The notes below the pieces were generated by a model that made no database searches, was not told the DNA's origin, and saw only the letters and a program-made list of their open reading frames with translations. Positions 45,821-56,710 of a DNA stretch of 64,000 nucleotides are shown one piece after another. The DNA is taken from assembly GCF_900095025.1 (NCBI RefSeq), contig NZ_FMBK01000006.1, forward strand, positions 1 through 64,000, given 5' to 3'. The position numbers and the translations under genes were made by a program. The DNA is from Acinetobacter albensis (GTDB lineage Bacteria; Pseudomonadota; Gammaproteobacteria; Pseudomonadales; Moraxellaceae). How positions within the stretch are numbered: the stretch's first letter is position 1; every line of letters starts with the position of its first letter.

Positions 45821-46831
45821 GTGAATTTTAAAACACTGATCTGGATGATTGGAGTGGGGATCGCTTTACATGGCTGTACGAGCTTGAAAAAATTCAGCTC
45901 AGAAGACCCGATTACACAATTTGCGACTCCACAAGAATTCATTCTTCAAAAAAATATTAACCATGCCAATGGAAGTACGAAAGAGTATGTCTATGTATGG
46001 GGAGCAAAACATAAGGAAATTGAACCACAATCTCTATATCCAAGAAAATATTTAAATCAGTATTGTTCTGCCAAAGAGGGTAAATTTAAACTTTTATATA
46101 AAAGTTCGATGACTCTGGTGCCGAATAGTTCAGATAAAAAACGCTTATTGGCTGCGGGTGAGGTAAAGCAAGGCATAGGGGCTTACCAATGTGAGCAAGC
46201 CGACGGAAAAAACTGGATTGTTTCGATTGAACCCGTTGCTGAACATAAATTAAAAGAAGGCAGTGAGACACGTGTAGTGGTGTTGCAAACGAAAATCTTG
46301 AGCATTGATGAAGCCCAAAGTTTGTATAAAAATAAGGCAGAAAATATCAATATAGGGGATAAAAAACCCCATTTAAATGAGCAAAAAAATAAAAAGTTAA
46401 GCAATAAGATGACTGTTAAAAAAGATCTTGAAGCTAAAAAAGATCTTGAAATCAAACAAGATATAGGTCTGCAAAAAGAACAGAAAATCAATTCAGAAAC
46501 TCTAGTCAAGCCAGCATCTCAAGGATCTGAGACGCCTCAGCAACAGCAACTCAAAGCCTATGTAGCAGCACGTCGTGATTTGAGTAAAGGTCAAAATCTG
46601 GTCAATGCCTGTAATAACGCACAGTATGCTTATAACTATGGGAAATTAAAGGCAACCAGCGCCAGTGTATATAAAGATTCAGGGATGTTGGTGGCGCGTT
46701 GTTTAACCAGTGTGCCTGCTTATAGCAGTCGTTTTTCTAATCCCAAAGGACAAGCTGTAAAAATTTTACAGAACTTAGCTACTCAGCATAATCATGTAGG
46801 TGCAAAGCAGAAGTTGACTCAATTGAAGTAA
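45821..46831 (+). CDS. Predicted lipoprotein of unknown function
   Basis: A 336-residue protein. The frame opens at 45767, but a GTG at 45821 gives a clean lipoprotein signal (NFKTLIWMIGVGIALHGC, lipobox ALHGC), which I prefer. The first half (about 50-165) is a globular part with EYVYVWGAKHKEIEPQ and conserved-looking Cys residues. A Lys/Glu-rich low-complexity linker with a short repeat, KKDLEAKKDLEIK, lies near 205-215. The C-terminal part (ARRDLSKGQNLVNACNNAQYAYNYG) is helical. No family recognised. Confidence 0.6.
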   Translation: MNFKTLIWMIGVGIALHGCTSLKKFSSEDPITQFATPQEFILQKNINHANGSTKEYVYVWGAKHKEIEPQSLYPRKYLNQYCSAKEGKFKLLYKSSMTLVPNSSDKKRLLAAGEVKQGIGAYQCEQADGKNWIVSIEPVAEHKLKEGSETRVVVLQTKILSIDEAQSLYKNKAENINIGDKKPHLNEQKNKKLSNKMTVKKDLEAKKDLEIKQDIGLQKEQKINSETLVKPASQGSETPQQQQLKAYVAARRDLSKGQNLVNACNNAQYAYNYGKLKATSASVYKDSGMLVARCLTSVPAYSSRFSNPKGQAVKILQNLATQHNHVGAKQKLTQLK

Positions 46832-46919
46832 AGGATTCCAGTTAGGTTACAGAGTCATAACAGGTGCGCATATACGCTCTATGATACAAATAAGTGAATT
46901 GATTTCTGGAACTTAGTTT

Positions 46920-47441
46920 ATGTCACATCCTGTTTATGCTTTCAGCCATCGTCGCTTTTCTCATTTAAGTCGTTCATTTTTTATGGCGGCAGTTGTATTG
47001 GGCGCGACACAATTTACACTTGCTGGACCTACGGTAGATCAACTCAGTGATTGTTTGGTGAAATCGACCACTCCAACAGATAAAACTGCGGTGTTGCAGT
47101 GGACCTTTGCTGCGCTGTCTGTCCATCCTGACCTAAAGGCTTATAGCAATGTCACTGATGAGCAGAGAACACAGTTGGATCAGAAATTGGCTCAAACTTT
47201 ACAGCGTATATTGGTCGAACAGTGTTCTGTACAAGCCAAAGCCGTGATACAGGCGGAAGGCTTACAAGCCGTGGGAGATAGTTTTCAAGAATTAGGCAGT
47301 ATTACTGGCGAAGAAATTTTAAAGAATCCAGAAGTGAAACAGCAGTTAAAAGGCGTGGTGCGTTATTTGGATTTAAATAAATTGATGATGACTTTTTTAA
47401 CCCCTGATTTGTTTAATAAGTTAGGTGTAATTCGTAAATGA
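46920..47441 (+). CDS. Exported protein of unknown function
   Basis: A 173-residue protein with a long signal peptide (hydrophobic FFMAAVVLGATQFTLAG near residues 20-36, after a basic His/Arg-rich start) and a helical mature part. Two Cys (SDCLVK and EQCSVQ) could form a disulfide in the periplasm. No family recognised, though its composition is that of a normal coding sequence. It stands alone, ahead of a strong terminator. Confidence 0.6.
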   Translation: MSHPVYAFSHRRFSHLSRSFFMAAVVLGATQFTLAGPTVDQLSDCLVKSTTPTDKTAVLQWTFAALSVHPDLKAYSNVTDEQRTQLDQKLAQTLQRILVEQCSVQAKAVIQAEGLQAVGDSFQELGSITGEEILKNPEVKQQLKGVVRYLDLNKLMMTFLTPDLFNKLGVIRK

Positions 47442-47444
47442 TTT

Positions 47445-47475
47445 AAAACCCCCCTCTAAGTTTGAGGGGGTTTTT
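47445..47475. terminator. Terminator after the exported protein gene
   Basis: AAACCCCCCTC/GAGGGGGTTTTT hairpin with a seven-base loop, directly after the stop at 47441. It also follows the minus-strand gene remnant at 47498, so it can act in both directions. Confidence 0.85.
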
Positions 47476-47497
47476 CAACGAAATTTAAACTTTTAGT

Positions 47498-47606
47498 TTA
47501 ATGAATATGCCTTGTCGTTATATTCATAACGGTTGACATCGTATTTTTGACCATTCCACTGATAAACAGTAAGGCATAGATCTGCGCCACCATTTTCTAT
47601 ATTTGG
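47498..47606 (-). pseudogene. C-terminal remnant of an unknown gene
   Basis: On the minus strand, about 36 codons read PNIENGGADLCLTVYQWNGQ and on through KYDVNRYEYNDKAYSLN to a TAA stop. Composition and pattern are protein-like, resembling the C-terminal end of a secreted protein, but an in-frame stop lies immediately upstream and no start is present. The intact terminator beyond the stop fits the tail of a once functional gene whose front part has been lost, perhaps replaced by the insert that carries the gene at 47770. Confidence 0.45.
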
Positions 47607-47769
47607 TCAGTCGTCTTTTCCTTTTGTTTTTAGATAAGAATGGATTTATTTTAATTTTTTTTGTGTAATTACTATATCAAATAAGTATTAAAAAACCCGA
47701 TTCATAGTAGGTTTCCGTTTTTAGAAATAGATCAGCTTAGCCAAGAATTTTTTTGCACGCATATTGGTA

Positions 47770-48420
47770 TCACGATGCCATATCAACTTGATCATTATGT
47801 TGTACTAAAGAATTTGTAGTGGCTTGTGTTATCTCAGCGTTAGTGATTGTCGCTAAAAATTTTAAAGCCTCTTTCATATCATCTCCCTTTCTCAAGGCCG
47901 AAATAGAAAAGATAATGAATGAAAAGCCAATTAAGCCATCAAGCCATTGAATATTCCAAAAATGAAATTTACCAGTAAAAATAACAATGGCGAATATTAA
48001 AAATATGGCATAAAGAAAATAATATATTCTAGAAATGAGCTTTGAAACTCTCCTTTTTTTTGAATAAATGATTTTATTGTCTTGTTTTCTAATGTCAATG
48101 AATCTACTTCCCCAATAATATTGTTCCGTAGTCCTATCAAAGTTTGCTAAATCGTTTTCATGCAAATCTATTAGGTGATGAAGTAAGTCTGAACTCATAT
48201 CTATTGAGCGACTAATATTTTGAGCAGCCTTGTCTCTTAATAATCTTGGATATTTATCCGTATCGACTCGATAAAATTTTTCAAAATATTCAGTAAAGTT
48301 TTCTAGCTCATCTTTAAATTTTTTGCGCTTATGCTCACCAATTGCATGTAGAGTTTTAGGTATAGAGAATATAGCAACAATGAGTGCGATAATTGCGGCT
48401 ATGGGATTTATAAATTCCAT
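47770..48420 (-). CDS. AT-rich membrane protein of unknown function
   Basis: A 216-residue protein with one N-terminal membrane helix (NPIAAIIALIVAIFSIP, about 5-21), a charged cytoplasmic region of about 110 residues, and two further helices (about 133-150 and 160-176), followed by a hydrophilic tail. No family recognised. The DNA is visibly more AT-rich than gatB beside it, and it lies next to a gene remnant, which suggests horizontal acquisition. No partner gene is adjacent. Confidence 0.6.
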   Translation of the reverse strand: MEFINPIAAIIALIVAIFSIPKTLHAIGEHKRKKFKDELENFTEYFEKFYRVDTDKYPRLLRDKAAQNISRSIDMSSDLLHHLIDLHENDLANFDRTTEQYYWGSRFIDIRKQDNKIIYSKKRRVSKLISRIYYFLYAIFLIFAIVIFTGKFHFWNIQWLDGLIGFSFIIFSISALRKGDDMKEALKFLATITNAEITQATTNSLVQHNDQVDMAS

Positions 48421-48455
48421 TCTAATTATTCAAAGTTATGATTTTAATCATTATA

Positions 48456-48488
48456 TAAAAAAGCCCCGATAAATCGAGGCTTTTTTAT
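48456..48488 (-). terminator. Terminator after gatB
   Basis: AAAAAAGCCTCGAT/ATCGGGGCTTTTTT in the minus direction (one G-T pair, short loop) with a T-run, about 20 bases past the gatB stop. Confidence 0.85.
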
Positions 48489-48505
48489 CAAATTAAAATA
48501 TTAGC

Positions 48506-49984
48506 TTAACCAATCAATTTCTTCATCAATTCATTCACTTGAGCAGGGTTAGCTTTACCCTTAGACTCTTTCATCACTTGACCGACAAGACCGTTAAATG
48601 CCTTCTCTTTACCCGCTTTGAATTCTTCAACCATCTTCTCATTGGCAGCAAGCACATCTTTAATAATCGCTTCAATCGCACCTGTATCAGTTTCCTGCTT
48701 CAAGCCTTTTTCCGCAATAATCTCATCCGCAGTTTTGCCTTCTTCCCACATAAAGCCGAATACTTGCTTCGCAATTTTACCGCTAATGGTGTTATCCACG
48801 ATACGTGCAACCATGCCGCCTAGCTTTTCAGCCGAAACAGGAGAGTCTGCTAGTTCTAAGCTTGCTTTGTTTAAAGCACCAGAGAACTCGCCCATCACCC
48901 AGTTTGCAGCCACTTTACCTTGAGCCGCACCGCCAGCAGAAGTCACGACAACTTCATAGAAATCCGCCAGTTCACGAGAAAGCGTAAGTACGTGTGCATC
49001 ATATTCAGTCACGCCAAAGTCCGCGATGAAACGTGCACGACGTGCTTTAGGTAACTCAGGTAACTGAGTACGCGCCACTTCAATTTGATCGTCAGAGATA
49101 ATCACAGGCAATAAGTCAGGGTCTGGGAAGTAGCGATAGTCATTCGCTTCTTCTTTCGAACGCATTGAACGCGTTTCCATCTTCACCGGATCAAACAAAC
49201 GCGTTTCTTGGTCGATCTTACCGCCATCTTCCAAAATCTCCATTTGTCGTTCAATTTCAACATTGATCGCTTGTTCGATGAAACGGAATGAGTTGAGGTT
49301 TTTAAGCTCACAACGAGTACCGAATTCATTGCCCGGACGACGTAAAGACACGTTACAGTCACAGCGGAACGAACCTTCTGCCATGTTGCCGTCAGAAATA
49401 CCCAGCCAACGCACCAAAGTGTGAATCGATTTAATGTAGGCTACCGCTTCTTCAACTGAACGCATATCTGGTTCAGACACGATTTCAAGTAAAGGTGTAC
49501 CCGCACGGTTTAAGTCAATGCCTGACATACCTTCAAACTGGTCATGGATTGATTTACCCGCATCTTCCTCTAAATGTGCACGAGTTACGCCAATGCGTTT
49601 CACTGTACCATCTTCAAGTTGAATGTCGATGTGACCTAAGCCAACAATCGGGTTGTCCATTTGGCTGATTTGATAGCCCTTAGGCGAATCTGGGTAGAAA
49701 TAGTTTTTACGTGCAAATACCGATGCTTGGTCGATATACGCATCAATGCCCAAACCAAAGCGAATCGCAAGATCAACCACTGCTTTATTTAATACAGGTA
49801 ATACGCCCGGCATCGCCAAATCCACAAGGCTGGCTTGTGTATTAGGATCTTGGCCAAATGTCGTTGAAGAACCAGAGAAGATTTTAGAATTGGTCGCAAG
49901 CTGAGTGTGAATCTCGATCCCAATTACGACTTCCCAACCATCAATCAAAAGCGATTTTTGAGCTGTTTTTTGAGTGTTCGACAT
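48506..49984 (-). CDS. gatB: Asp-tRNA(Asn)/Glu-tRNA(Gln) amidotransferase subunit B
   Basis: A 492-residue subunit that phosphorylates and binds the misacylated tRNA in the GatCAB complex. Family blocks are [16 protein letters not shown] at the N-terminus, [39 protein letters not shown] (zinc Cys pair), [13 protein letters not shown] and a C-terminal GatB/YqeY helical tail. Its ATG follows the gatA stop directly, so the two are coupled. Confidence 0.96.
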   Translation of the reverse strand: MSNTQKTAQKSLLIDGWEVVIGIEIHTQLATNSKIFSGSSTTFGQDPNTQASLVDLAMPGVLPVLNKAVVDLAIRFGLGIDAYIDQASVFARKNYFYPDSPKGYQISQMDNPIVGLGHIDIQLEDGTVKRIGVTRAHLEEDAGKSIHDQFEGMSGIDLNRAGTPLLEIVSEPDMRSVEEAVAYIKSIHTLVRWLGISDGNMAEGSFRCDCNVSLRRPGNEFGTRCELKNLNSFRFIEQAINVEIERQMEILEDGGKIDQETRLFDPVKMETRSMRSKEEANDYRYFPDPDLLPVIISDDQIEVARTQLPELPKARRARFIADFGVTEYDAHVLTLSRELADFYEVVVTSAGGAAQGKVAANWVMGEFSGALNKASLELADSPVSAEKLGGMVARIVDNTISGKIAKQVFGFMWEEGKTADEIIAEKGLKQETDTGAIEAIIKDVLAANEKMVEEFKAGKEKAFNGLVGQVMKESKGKANPAQVNELMKKLIG

Positions 49985-51463
49985 TTATGCATTCTCCTCA
50001 GCAATTGCAGCGCGTTTGCTATGCCAATCGGTTGCTTGTTGATACTGATGCACCACAGACAATAATTGGGATTCCGACCAATAGTTACCAATCAACTGTA
50101 AGCCTACAGGCAGATTCTCTTTATCAAAACCAACAGGCGCATTAATTGCAGGCAGACCTGCCAAGTTCACAGCAAGGGTGTAGATATCACCTAAATACAT
50201 TTCAGTCGGGCTGAGATTTGCCCCAATTTTATACGCTGTGGTTGGTGCCGAAGGGGCCGCAATGACATCTACCGATTCAAACGCTTTTAAGAAATCTTGT
50301 TGAATCAGACGACGTACTTTTTGTGCTTTCACGTAGTAAGCATCATAGTATCCAGCAGATAGCGCATAAGTACCAATCAGGATACGACGCTGAACTTCTT
50401 TACCAAAACCTTCTGAACGTGAACGTTTGTATAAGTCCATCAAGTCCACAGGATTTTCACAGCGGTAACCGTAACGAACACCGTCAAAGCGTTGTAAGTT
50501 TGAAGATGCTTCAGCAGGTGCAATCAAATAGTAGGTCGGAACATAGGCATCTGTCATGTTGAGATCAATCTCAACCAAGACTGCGCCCATTTCTTCTAAT
50601 TTTTTCAGTGATTCTTCAACACGTGCTTTAACTTCAGCATCTAAACCTTGAACATTGAAATATTGTTTTGGAATACCAATGCATAACCCTTTTACAGATG
50701 TGCCGTTTAGGTTTGCAACATAATCATCAACGTCTTTTTCCATAGAAGTTGAATCTTTTGCGTCATGACCTGCCATCACGTTCATGAGATAAGCACAGTC
50801 TTCAGCCGAACGAGCCATCGGCCCGCCCTGATCCAAGGATGATGCATACGCGATCATACCGAAACGTGATACACGACCATACGTTGGTTTCAGCCCTGTA
50901 AGACCACAGAATGATGCAGGCTGACGAATTGAACCACCTGTATCTGTACCTGTGGCAAACGGTGCCAGATCAGCTGCAACAGCCGCCGCAGAACCACCCG
51001 ACGAGCCACCCGGAACATGATCGAGTGCCCATGGATTTTTGGTTGCGCCAAAGTAAGAACTTTCTGAGGTCGAACCCATCGCAAATTCGTCCATGTTCAC
51101 TTTACCTAAAGTGACCAAACCTGCATCTTTGCCCTTTGTTACAACGGTTGCATCGTAAGGTGAGATAAAGTTATCCAGGATTTTAGAGCCTGCGGTGGTT
51201 TTAATGCCTTGGGTACAGAAAATATCTTTATGTGCAATGGGAATGCCTGTCAGGAATGTCGCATTACCCGCTTTACGTAGCGCATCCGCAGCATCTGCTT
51301 GAACAAAAGCCTGTTCAGCAGTCACGGTGACATAACTTTGGACATGTGCATCAATTTTTGCAATGCGTTTTAAATAATGTTCAGTGAGTTCACGAGAGGA
51401 GAATTTACCTTGAGCTAAACCCTCAGCGATTTCGCGAACCGATAAGCGATGTAAATCTGTCAT
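49985..51463 (-). CDS. gatA: Asp-tRNA(Asn)/Glu-tRNA(Gln) amidotransferase subunit A
   Basis: A 492-residue glutamine amidase of the amidase-signature family. It has the catalytic Lys in [12 protein letters not shown] and the Ser-cis-Ser pair in [20 protein letters not shown]...[15 protein letters not shown]. It releases ammonia from glutamine and channels it to GatB. It sits between gatC (52-base gap) and gatB (no gap) in gatCAB. Confidence 0.96.
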   Translation of the reverse strand: MTDLHRLSVREIAEGLAQGKFSSRELTEHYLKRIAKIDAHVQSYVTVTAEQAFVQADAADALRKAGNATFLTGIPIAHKDIFCTQGIKTTAGSKILDNFISPYDATVVTKGKDAGLVTLGKVNMDEFAMGSTSESSYFGATKNPWALDHVPGGSSGGSAAAVAADLAPFATGTDTGGSIRQPASFCGLTGLKPTYGRVSRFGMIAYASSLDQGGPMARSAEDCAYLMNVMAGHDAKDSTSMEKDVDDYVANLNGTSVKGLCIGIPKQYFNVQGLDAEVKARVEESLKKLEEMGAVLVEIDLNMTDAYVPTYYLIAPAEASSNLQRFDGVRYGYRCENPVDLMDLYKRSRSEGFGKEVQRRILIGTYALSAGYYDAYYVKAQKVRRLIQQDFLKAFESVDVIAAPSAPTTAYKIGANLSPTEMYLGDIYTLAVNLAGLPAINAPVGFDKENLPVGLQLIGNYWSESQLLSVVHQYQQATDWHSKRAAIAEENA

Positions 51464-51515
51464 AAGAAATATTTCTTTACGTTTAATTTAATAAAATAGT
51501 TCAACTGAATGTAAA

Positions 51516-51830
51516 TTATTCAATCACACGTGGTACTAAATACAAGCCATCTTGCACAGCAGGTGCAACAGCTTGATATTGTTCACGATGATTTGTTTCA
51601 GAAACCACGTCTTCACGCAAGGGTTGTGCATGGTCAAATGGACTTTTAAGCGGCTCGACACCTTCGGTATCAATGCCTTTTAAGGTTTCCATCATGCCTA
51701 AAATTTTATTTAAACTTTGAGCATATTCAGCAGATTGCGCGTCATCAAGCGATAAACGAGCAAGATGGGCGATTGCTGAAACTGTTTGTGCATTTAAATC
51801 TGCAGAATGCTGTGCATCCGGTGTAGACAT
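51516..51830 (-). CDS. gatC: Asp-tRNA(Asn)/Glu-tRNA(Gln) amidotransferase subunit C
   Basis: A 104-residue helical clamp subunit that stabilises GatA on GatB. The pattern [43 protein letters not shown] and the terminal [25 protein letters not shown]-like tail (here TNHREQYQ...) are typical. It is the first gene of gatCAB, divergent from mreB across about 130 bases. Confidence 0.93.
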   Translation of the reverse strand: [104 protein letters not shown]

Positions 51831-51942
51831 AACATCACCTGATCAGTATTAAAAAAAAATCAAAATATCGTGCGTTATAATAAGCGATTGACTTGTTCAA
51901 AGCATCACATTTAGTTAAAGTTGCCACCTTGCGCCCACATAA

Positions 51943-53010
<1,068 letters not shown>

Positions 53011-53026
53011 GTAAGGGATTAGGCGG

Positions 53027-53884
53027 GTGCAAACAAATCTGTTTTCTAGACAACCGCCATCTTTTCGCTCATTTATCATTGCGGTCATTACATGTTGGGT
53101 GGTGCTATTTTTTAATTGGCGCATGCCACATGTAATTAAACCCGCGCGTGATGTCTTGTATGCGGCATATAATCCCATATATGCCCTAGCAAGTTATCCA
53201 GTGTTATCGCGAGAATGGCTGAATCAACAAACCAAGTCTGAGGTCCAGTTGCGACGTGAAAATACCGCAATGCAAGCCGAGCTATTACAGGCACAAGTCC
53301 GCCTACAAAAACTCTCTGAACTTTCTGCTGAAAATACCCGCTTAAGAGGTTTGCTCGATACGCCATTGATTATTGATGGTCGTATGGAAATTGCAGAAGT
53401 GATTGGAACGGATGCAGATCCACTTCGACATATTATTGTGATTAACCGTGGTGCCAGTAGCCAACTCAAAGTGGGTCAAACAGTATTGGATGACAAAGGC
53501 ATTATGGGGCAGATTATTAATGTCTATCCGCATAGTAGTCGAATCATGTTGCTCTCTGATAAAGAACATTCCCTTTCGGTACGTTTAGAGCGTACAGGTA
53601 TGCGTGCGATTGTATCGGGTACTGGCGATTTAGGTCATTTAAAAATGGAATATGTGCCGACCAGTGCCAATATTAAAGTGGGCGATAAAGTCTATAGTTC
53701 TGGGCTTGGAGCACACTTTCCTGCAGGTTATTTGGTAGGAACAATATCGAAAGTCAATCGACATAATTCCGGTGAATTTGCCAAAATTGAGGTGACTCCA
53801 GCAGCGCAATTGGCAGGCGGACATCATGTTGTGGTTCTATTTTCTGATTCGTTAGCGATGGAGCAACCGTATGCTAATCGCTAA
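53027..53884 (+). CDS. mreC: Rod shape-determining protein MreC
   Basis: A 285-residue bitopic membrane protein that scaffolds PBP2/RodA in the periplasm. It has one N-terminal membrane helix (FIIAVITCWVVLFFNW, about 17-32), a coiled coil (about 70-110) and two beta-barrel domains (INRGASSQLKVGQTVLDDKGIMGQI..., VKVGDKVYSSGLGAHFPAGYLVGTI-type). It starts with GTG behind AGGCGG, 16 bases after mreB, and overlaps mreD by 14 bases. Confidence 0.94.
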   Translation: MQTNLFSRQPPSFRSFIIAVITCWVVLFFNWRMPHVIKPARDVLYAAYNPIYALASYPVLSREWLNQQTKSEVQLRRENTAMQAELLQAQVRLQKLSELSAENTRLRGLLDTPLIIDGRMEIAEVIGTDADPLRHIIVINRGASSQLKVGQTVLDDKGIMGQIINVYPHSSRIMLLSDKEHSLSVRLERTGMRAIVSGTGDLGHLKMEYVPTSANIKVGDKVYSSGLGAHFPAGYLVGTISKVNRHNSGEFAKIEVTPAAQLAGGHHVVVLFSDSLAMEQPYANR

Positions 53885-54362
53885 ATTACGTTCGCAAAAA
53901 AATCGTGATCCTTTAATTGCAATTATCCTGTCCGTGATTGTGTGTTCTGTATTGATGGTTTATCCATTGTCTTATGCCATTTCAGGCGCACGCCCATTAT
54001 TTATGTTATTGGTGATGCTGTTCTGGGTCATGTGTCAGCCGACTTGGTGCGGCATTTGGTTTGCATTTGGTACTGGGGTATTTGTTGATCTACTAATTGA
54101 TGCCCCCTTGGGGATGAATGCTTTAAGTTTTGTCACCGTTGCTTTTGTTGCCAGATTTCTGACCCGTGAACGCCGTATTTTAACTTTTGGTAATTTGTGG
54201 GTCATCAGTTTTATGGCTGTATTGGCGCATTTATTCATGACGTGGATAGCTCAAATTATGGGGGGAATGCAGTTTTCAATTGCAAGACACTGGCAACCTC
54301 TATTAAGCAGTATTTTCACTTTTCCTGTAATTTACTTTTTACTGAAAAAATGGCGCATTTAA
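53871..54362 (+). CDS. mreD: Rod shape-determining protein MreD
   Basis: A 163-residue inner-membrane protein with about five helices, partner of MreC. FAFGTGVFVDLLIDAPLGMNAL (about 60-85) is the conserved MreD core. It overlaps the end of mreC by 14 bases and the start of the maf gene by 13 bases, so the shape operon runs on into maf and rng, a common gammaproteobacterial order. Confidence 0.9.
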   Translation: MLIAKLRSQKNRDPLIAIILSVIVCSVLMVYPLSYAISGARPLFMLLVMLFWVMCQPTWCGIWFAFGTGVFVDLLIDAPLGMNALSFVTVAFVARFLTRERRILTFGNLWVISFMAVLAHLFMTWIAQIMGGMQFSIARHWQPLLSSIFTFPVIYFLLKKWRI

Positions 54363-54914
54363 TTTTAGCGTCAAGTTCTCCGCGTCGTCGAGAACTGCTG
54401 CAACAACTTGGACTCCAATTTGACGTTTTTAGTCCCGAGGTTGATGAGTCGGTTTTAATCGGTGAGGGCATTGCTGGATATGTTCAACGGCTGGCTTGTA
54501 TCAAAGCAGATGCGATTTCAGCTCAATTTCCAGATGCAGTCGTCATTGCAGCAGATACTAGTGTGGGTGTGGAAGGTAATTTTAGGAAAACCCGAATCGA
54601 AACAACATGCTTTTGAAATGTGGCATGCTATATCAGGACGAAAACATGATGTATTTTCAGGCGTATGTGTCGGTACAAGTAAACAAAAATCAAGTATAGT
54701 GGTGCAGACCCACGTTGAGTTTCAATCTTTAACTCTCAATGATATGGAAGAATATTGGGCAACAGGCGAACCTGTGGGAAAAGCGGGCGCTTATGCCATT
54801 CAGGGTATTGCAGCACGTTATATTCCGTGTATAGACGGAAGTTATAGCAACGTGGTGGGCCTACCTTTATATGAAACAATACAGTTATTAAAAGCCCTTA
54901 AGGTTCTAAATTAA
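54350..54914 (+). pseudogene. maf: Maf-family nucleotide pyrophosphatase gene, frameshifted
   Basis: The gene starts well (MAHLILASSSPRRRELLQQLG, then VVIAADTSVGVEGN with the catalytic Asp) but shifts frame near 54578-54582. The first frame ends at 54616 after an unrelated tail, while the next frame continues the family sequence (ILGKPESKQHAFEMWHAISGRKHDVFSG...) to 54914. GGTAATTTTAGG where GGTAATATTTTAGG would restore the frame fits a two-base deletion. Intact, it would be a normal Maf/YhdE of about 188 residues that hydrolyses dTTP/UTP or modified nucleotides. Either a recent mutation or a sequencing error. Confidence 0.85.
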
Positions 54915-54952
54915 CGGGTAAAAAGAATTTTTATAATGTTTTGAGTTTTATT

Positions 54953-56407
54953 ATGTCTGACGAATTGTTGATTAACGTCACCCCTATGGAATGTCGGGTG
55001 GCCTTAATCCAAAATGGTACGGTCAATGAACTATTTTTAGAACGCACAGTAAAACGTGGTTTAGTAGGTAATATTTACAAAGGCAAAGTTGTGCGTGTGC
55101 TTCCTGGTATGCAAGCGGCATTTGTCGATATTGGTTTATCGCGCACTGCGTTTTTGCATATTAACGACATGGTGTGGCCACGAAATCAACCTACACCAAA
55201 TGTGTTTGAATTGTTACAGCCCGGTCAAATTCTCACGGTTCAAGTGATGAAAGATATGCTTGGCACCAAAGGGGCACGTTTAAGTACAGATTTATCTATT
55301 CCCTCACGTTATTTGGTTCTGATGCCTTATGGTCATCATACTGGCGTATCTCAGCGTATAGAAGCTGAAGAAGAGCGTGACCGCTTACGTTCTATCATTG
55401 AAAATATTCAAACTGAACATAAATTACCAGGAAGCGTGATTGTACGCACCGCTGCAGAAGGTATTCCAGAAGCAGACATTGCGCAGGACATGGCATATCT
55501 GGCTAAGTTGTGGGAGTTTATTCAGCGTAAGCAAAAAGTGATTGCTGTACCTTCATTGATTTTCGAAGAATTACCGTTACCACAACGGGTCATTCGAGAT
55601 TTAGCCAATGCAGATACCACAAAAATTTCGGTTGATTCACGTGAAATTCATGCCAAATTACAAGAATTTGTCATGGAGTTTGTACCCAGTATGCAGAATA
55701 AGGTCATTCACTATCCGGGTGAACGTCCTATTTTTGATTTGTACAATGTAGAAGATGATATTCAGAAAGCACTTCAAACCCGTGTCGCGTTAAAGTCTGG
55801 TGGATATCTGATGATTGATCAGACGGAAGCAATGACCACAATTGACGTTAACACGGGTTCTTATGTTGGGGGGCGAACACTCGAAGACACTGTATTTAAA
55901 ACCAATATGGAAGCGACTCAAGTAATTGCACGACAGCTGCGTCTGCGTAATTTGGGCGGCATCATTATTATTGATTTCATTGATATGCAAGAAGCTCAGC
56001 ATCGTGAAGATGTAATGAAACAATTTGATCGCATGTTAGAACGTGACCACGCCAAAACTAAGATTACCCAAGTGTCAGAGTTAGGCTTGGTTGAAATGAC
56101 ACGCAAACGAACTCGTGAGTCTTTAGAACATTTAGTCTGTGAATCATGTTCGACTTGTCAGGGGCGTGGATATGTGAAAACTGCTGAGACAGTATGTTAC
56201 GAAATCTTTCGAGAAATCTTAAGATATGCGCGGGCTTTTGAATCTAAAAGTGGCTTTACTGTCGTAGCTCACCCTGCAGTGATTGACCGATTATTAACAG
56301 CAGAAGCGCCTGCAGTGGCGGATTTAGAGCATTTTGTTGGACGGGTAATCAAGTTCCAAGTGGAAAATTTATATACGCAAGAGCAATACGATATCATTCT
56401 GAGCTGA
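54953..56407 (+). CDS. rng: Ribonuclease G
   Basis: A 484-residue endoribonuclease of the RNase E/G family that matures the 16S rRNA 5' end and turns over mRNAs. It has an N-terminal S1 domain (RGLVGNIYKGKVVRVLPGMQAAFVDIGLSRTAFLH), the 5'-sensor, the DNase I-like catalytic part with TTIDVNTGSYVG and IIIIDFIDMQ, and the zinc-link CESCSTCQGRGYV. There is no long C-terminal scaffold, which separates it from RNase E. The frame opens with a TTG at 54941; the ATG at 54953 gives the usual MSDELLINVTPMECRVA. Confidence 0.95.
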   Translation: MSDELLINVTPMECRVALIQNGTVNELFLERTVKRGLVGNIYKGKVVRVLPGMQAAFVDIGLSRTAFLHINDMVWPRNQPTPNVFELLQPGQILTVQVMKDMLGTKGARLSTDLSIPSRYLVLMPYGHHTGVSQRIEAEEERDRLRSIIENIQTEHKLPGSVIVRTAAEGIPEADIAQDMAYLAKLWEFIQRKQKVIAVPSLIFEELPLPQRVIRDLANADTTKISVDSREIHAKLQEFVMEFVPSMQNKVIHYPGERPIFDLYNVEDDIQKALQTRVALKSGGYLMIDQTEAMTTIDVNTGSYVGGRTLEDTVFKTNMEATQVIARQLRLRNLGGIIIIDFIDMQEAQHREDVMKQFDRMLERDHAKTKITQVSELGLVEMTRKRTRESLEHLVCESCSTCQGRGYVKTAETVCYEIFREILRYARAFESKSGFTVVAHPAVIDRLLTAEAPAVADLEHFVGRVIKFQVENLYTQEQYDIILS

Positions 56408-56539
56408 AATTGTAACAGAATGTCGTTAAACACTTGTTACATCTGAAATTTTACTTTCGATCTTTAATTTTGAATACTAGTCGTACGTATTAGCCAAAGC
56501 CAAATTCTCCCTTTTTGGCTTAGCAAAAAGAGGTATGAC

Positions 56540-56710
56540 ATGAATATGAGTCAAGTAATTATTAATCAAAGTTTGAAAGTTTTAGACAATAAACCTGCAC
56601 ACAGTGGTTATATTGTAGATGAGCAAGGTAAAGAAGTTCAGATTACGGCTGCGATGATTCGTTCAGTCTGTCATCAATTATTAAATCAATGTCGTACAAT
56701 TAAAAACTAA
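56540..56710 (+). CDS. PA1571-family small protein
   Basis: A 56-residue protein, MNMSQVIINQSLKVLDNKP..., with SGYIVDEQGKEVQITAAMIRSVCHQLL, a pattern I recall from the short PA1571 family of Pseudomonas and Acinetobacter (unknown function). AGAGG lies seven bases before the ATG, and a hairpin follows the stop. It is likely its own transcript between rng and the convergent wax synthase gene. An alternative start is the Met at codon 3. Confidence 0.7.
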   Translation: MNMSQVIINQSLKVLDNKPAHSGYIVDEQGKEVQITAAMIRSVCHQLLNQCRTIKN

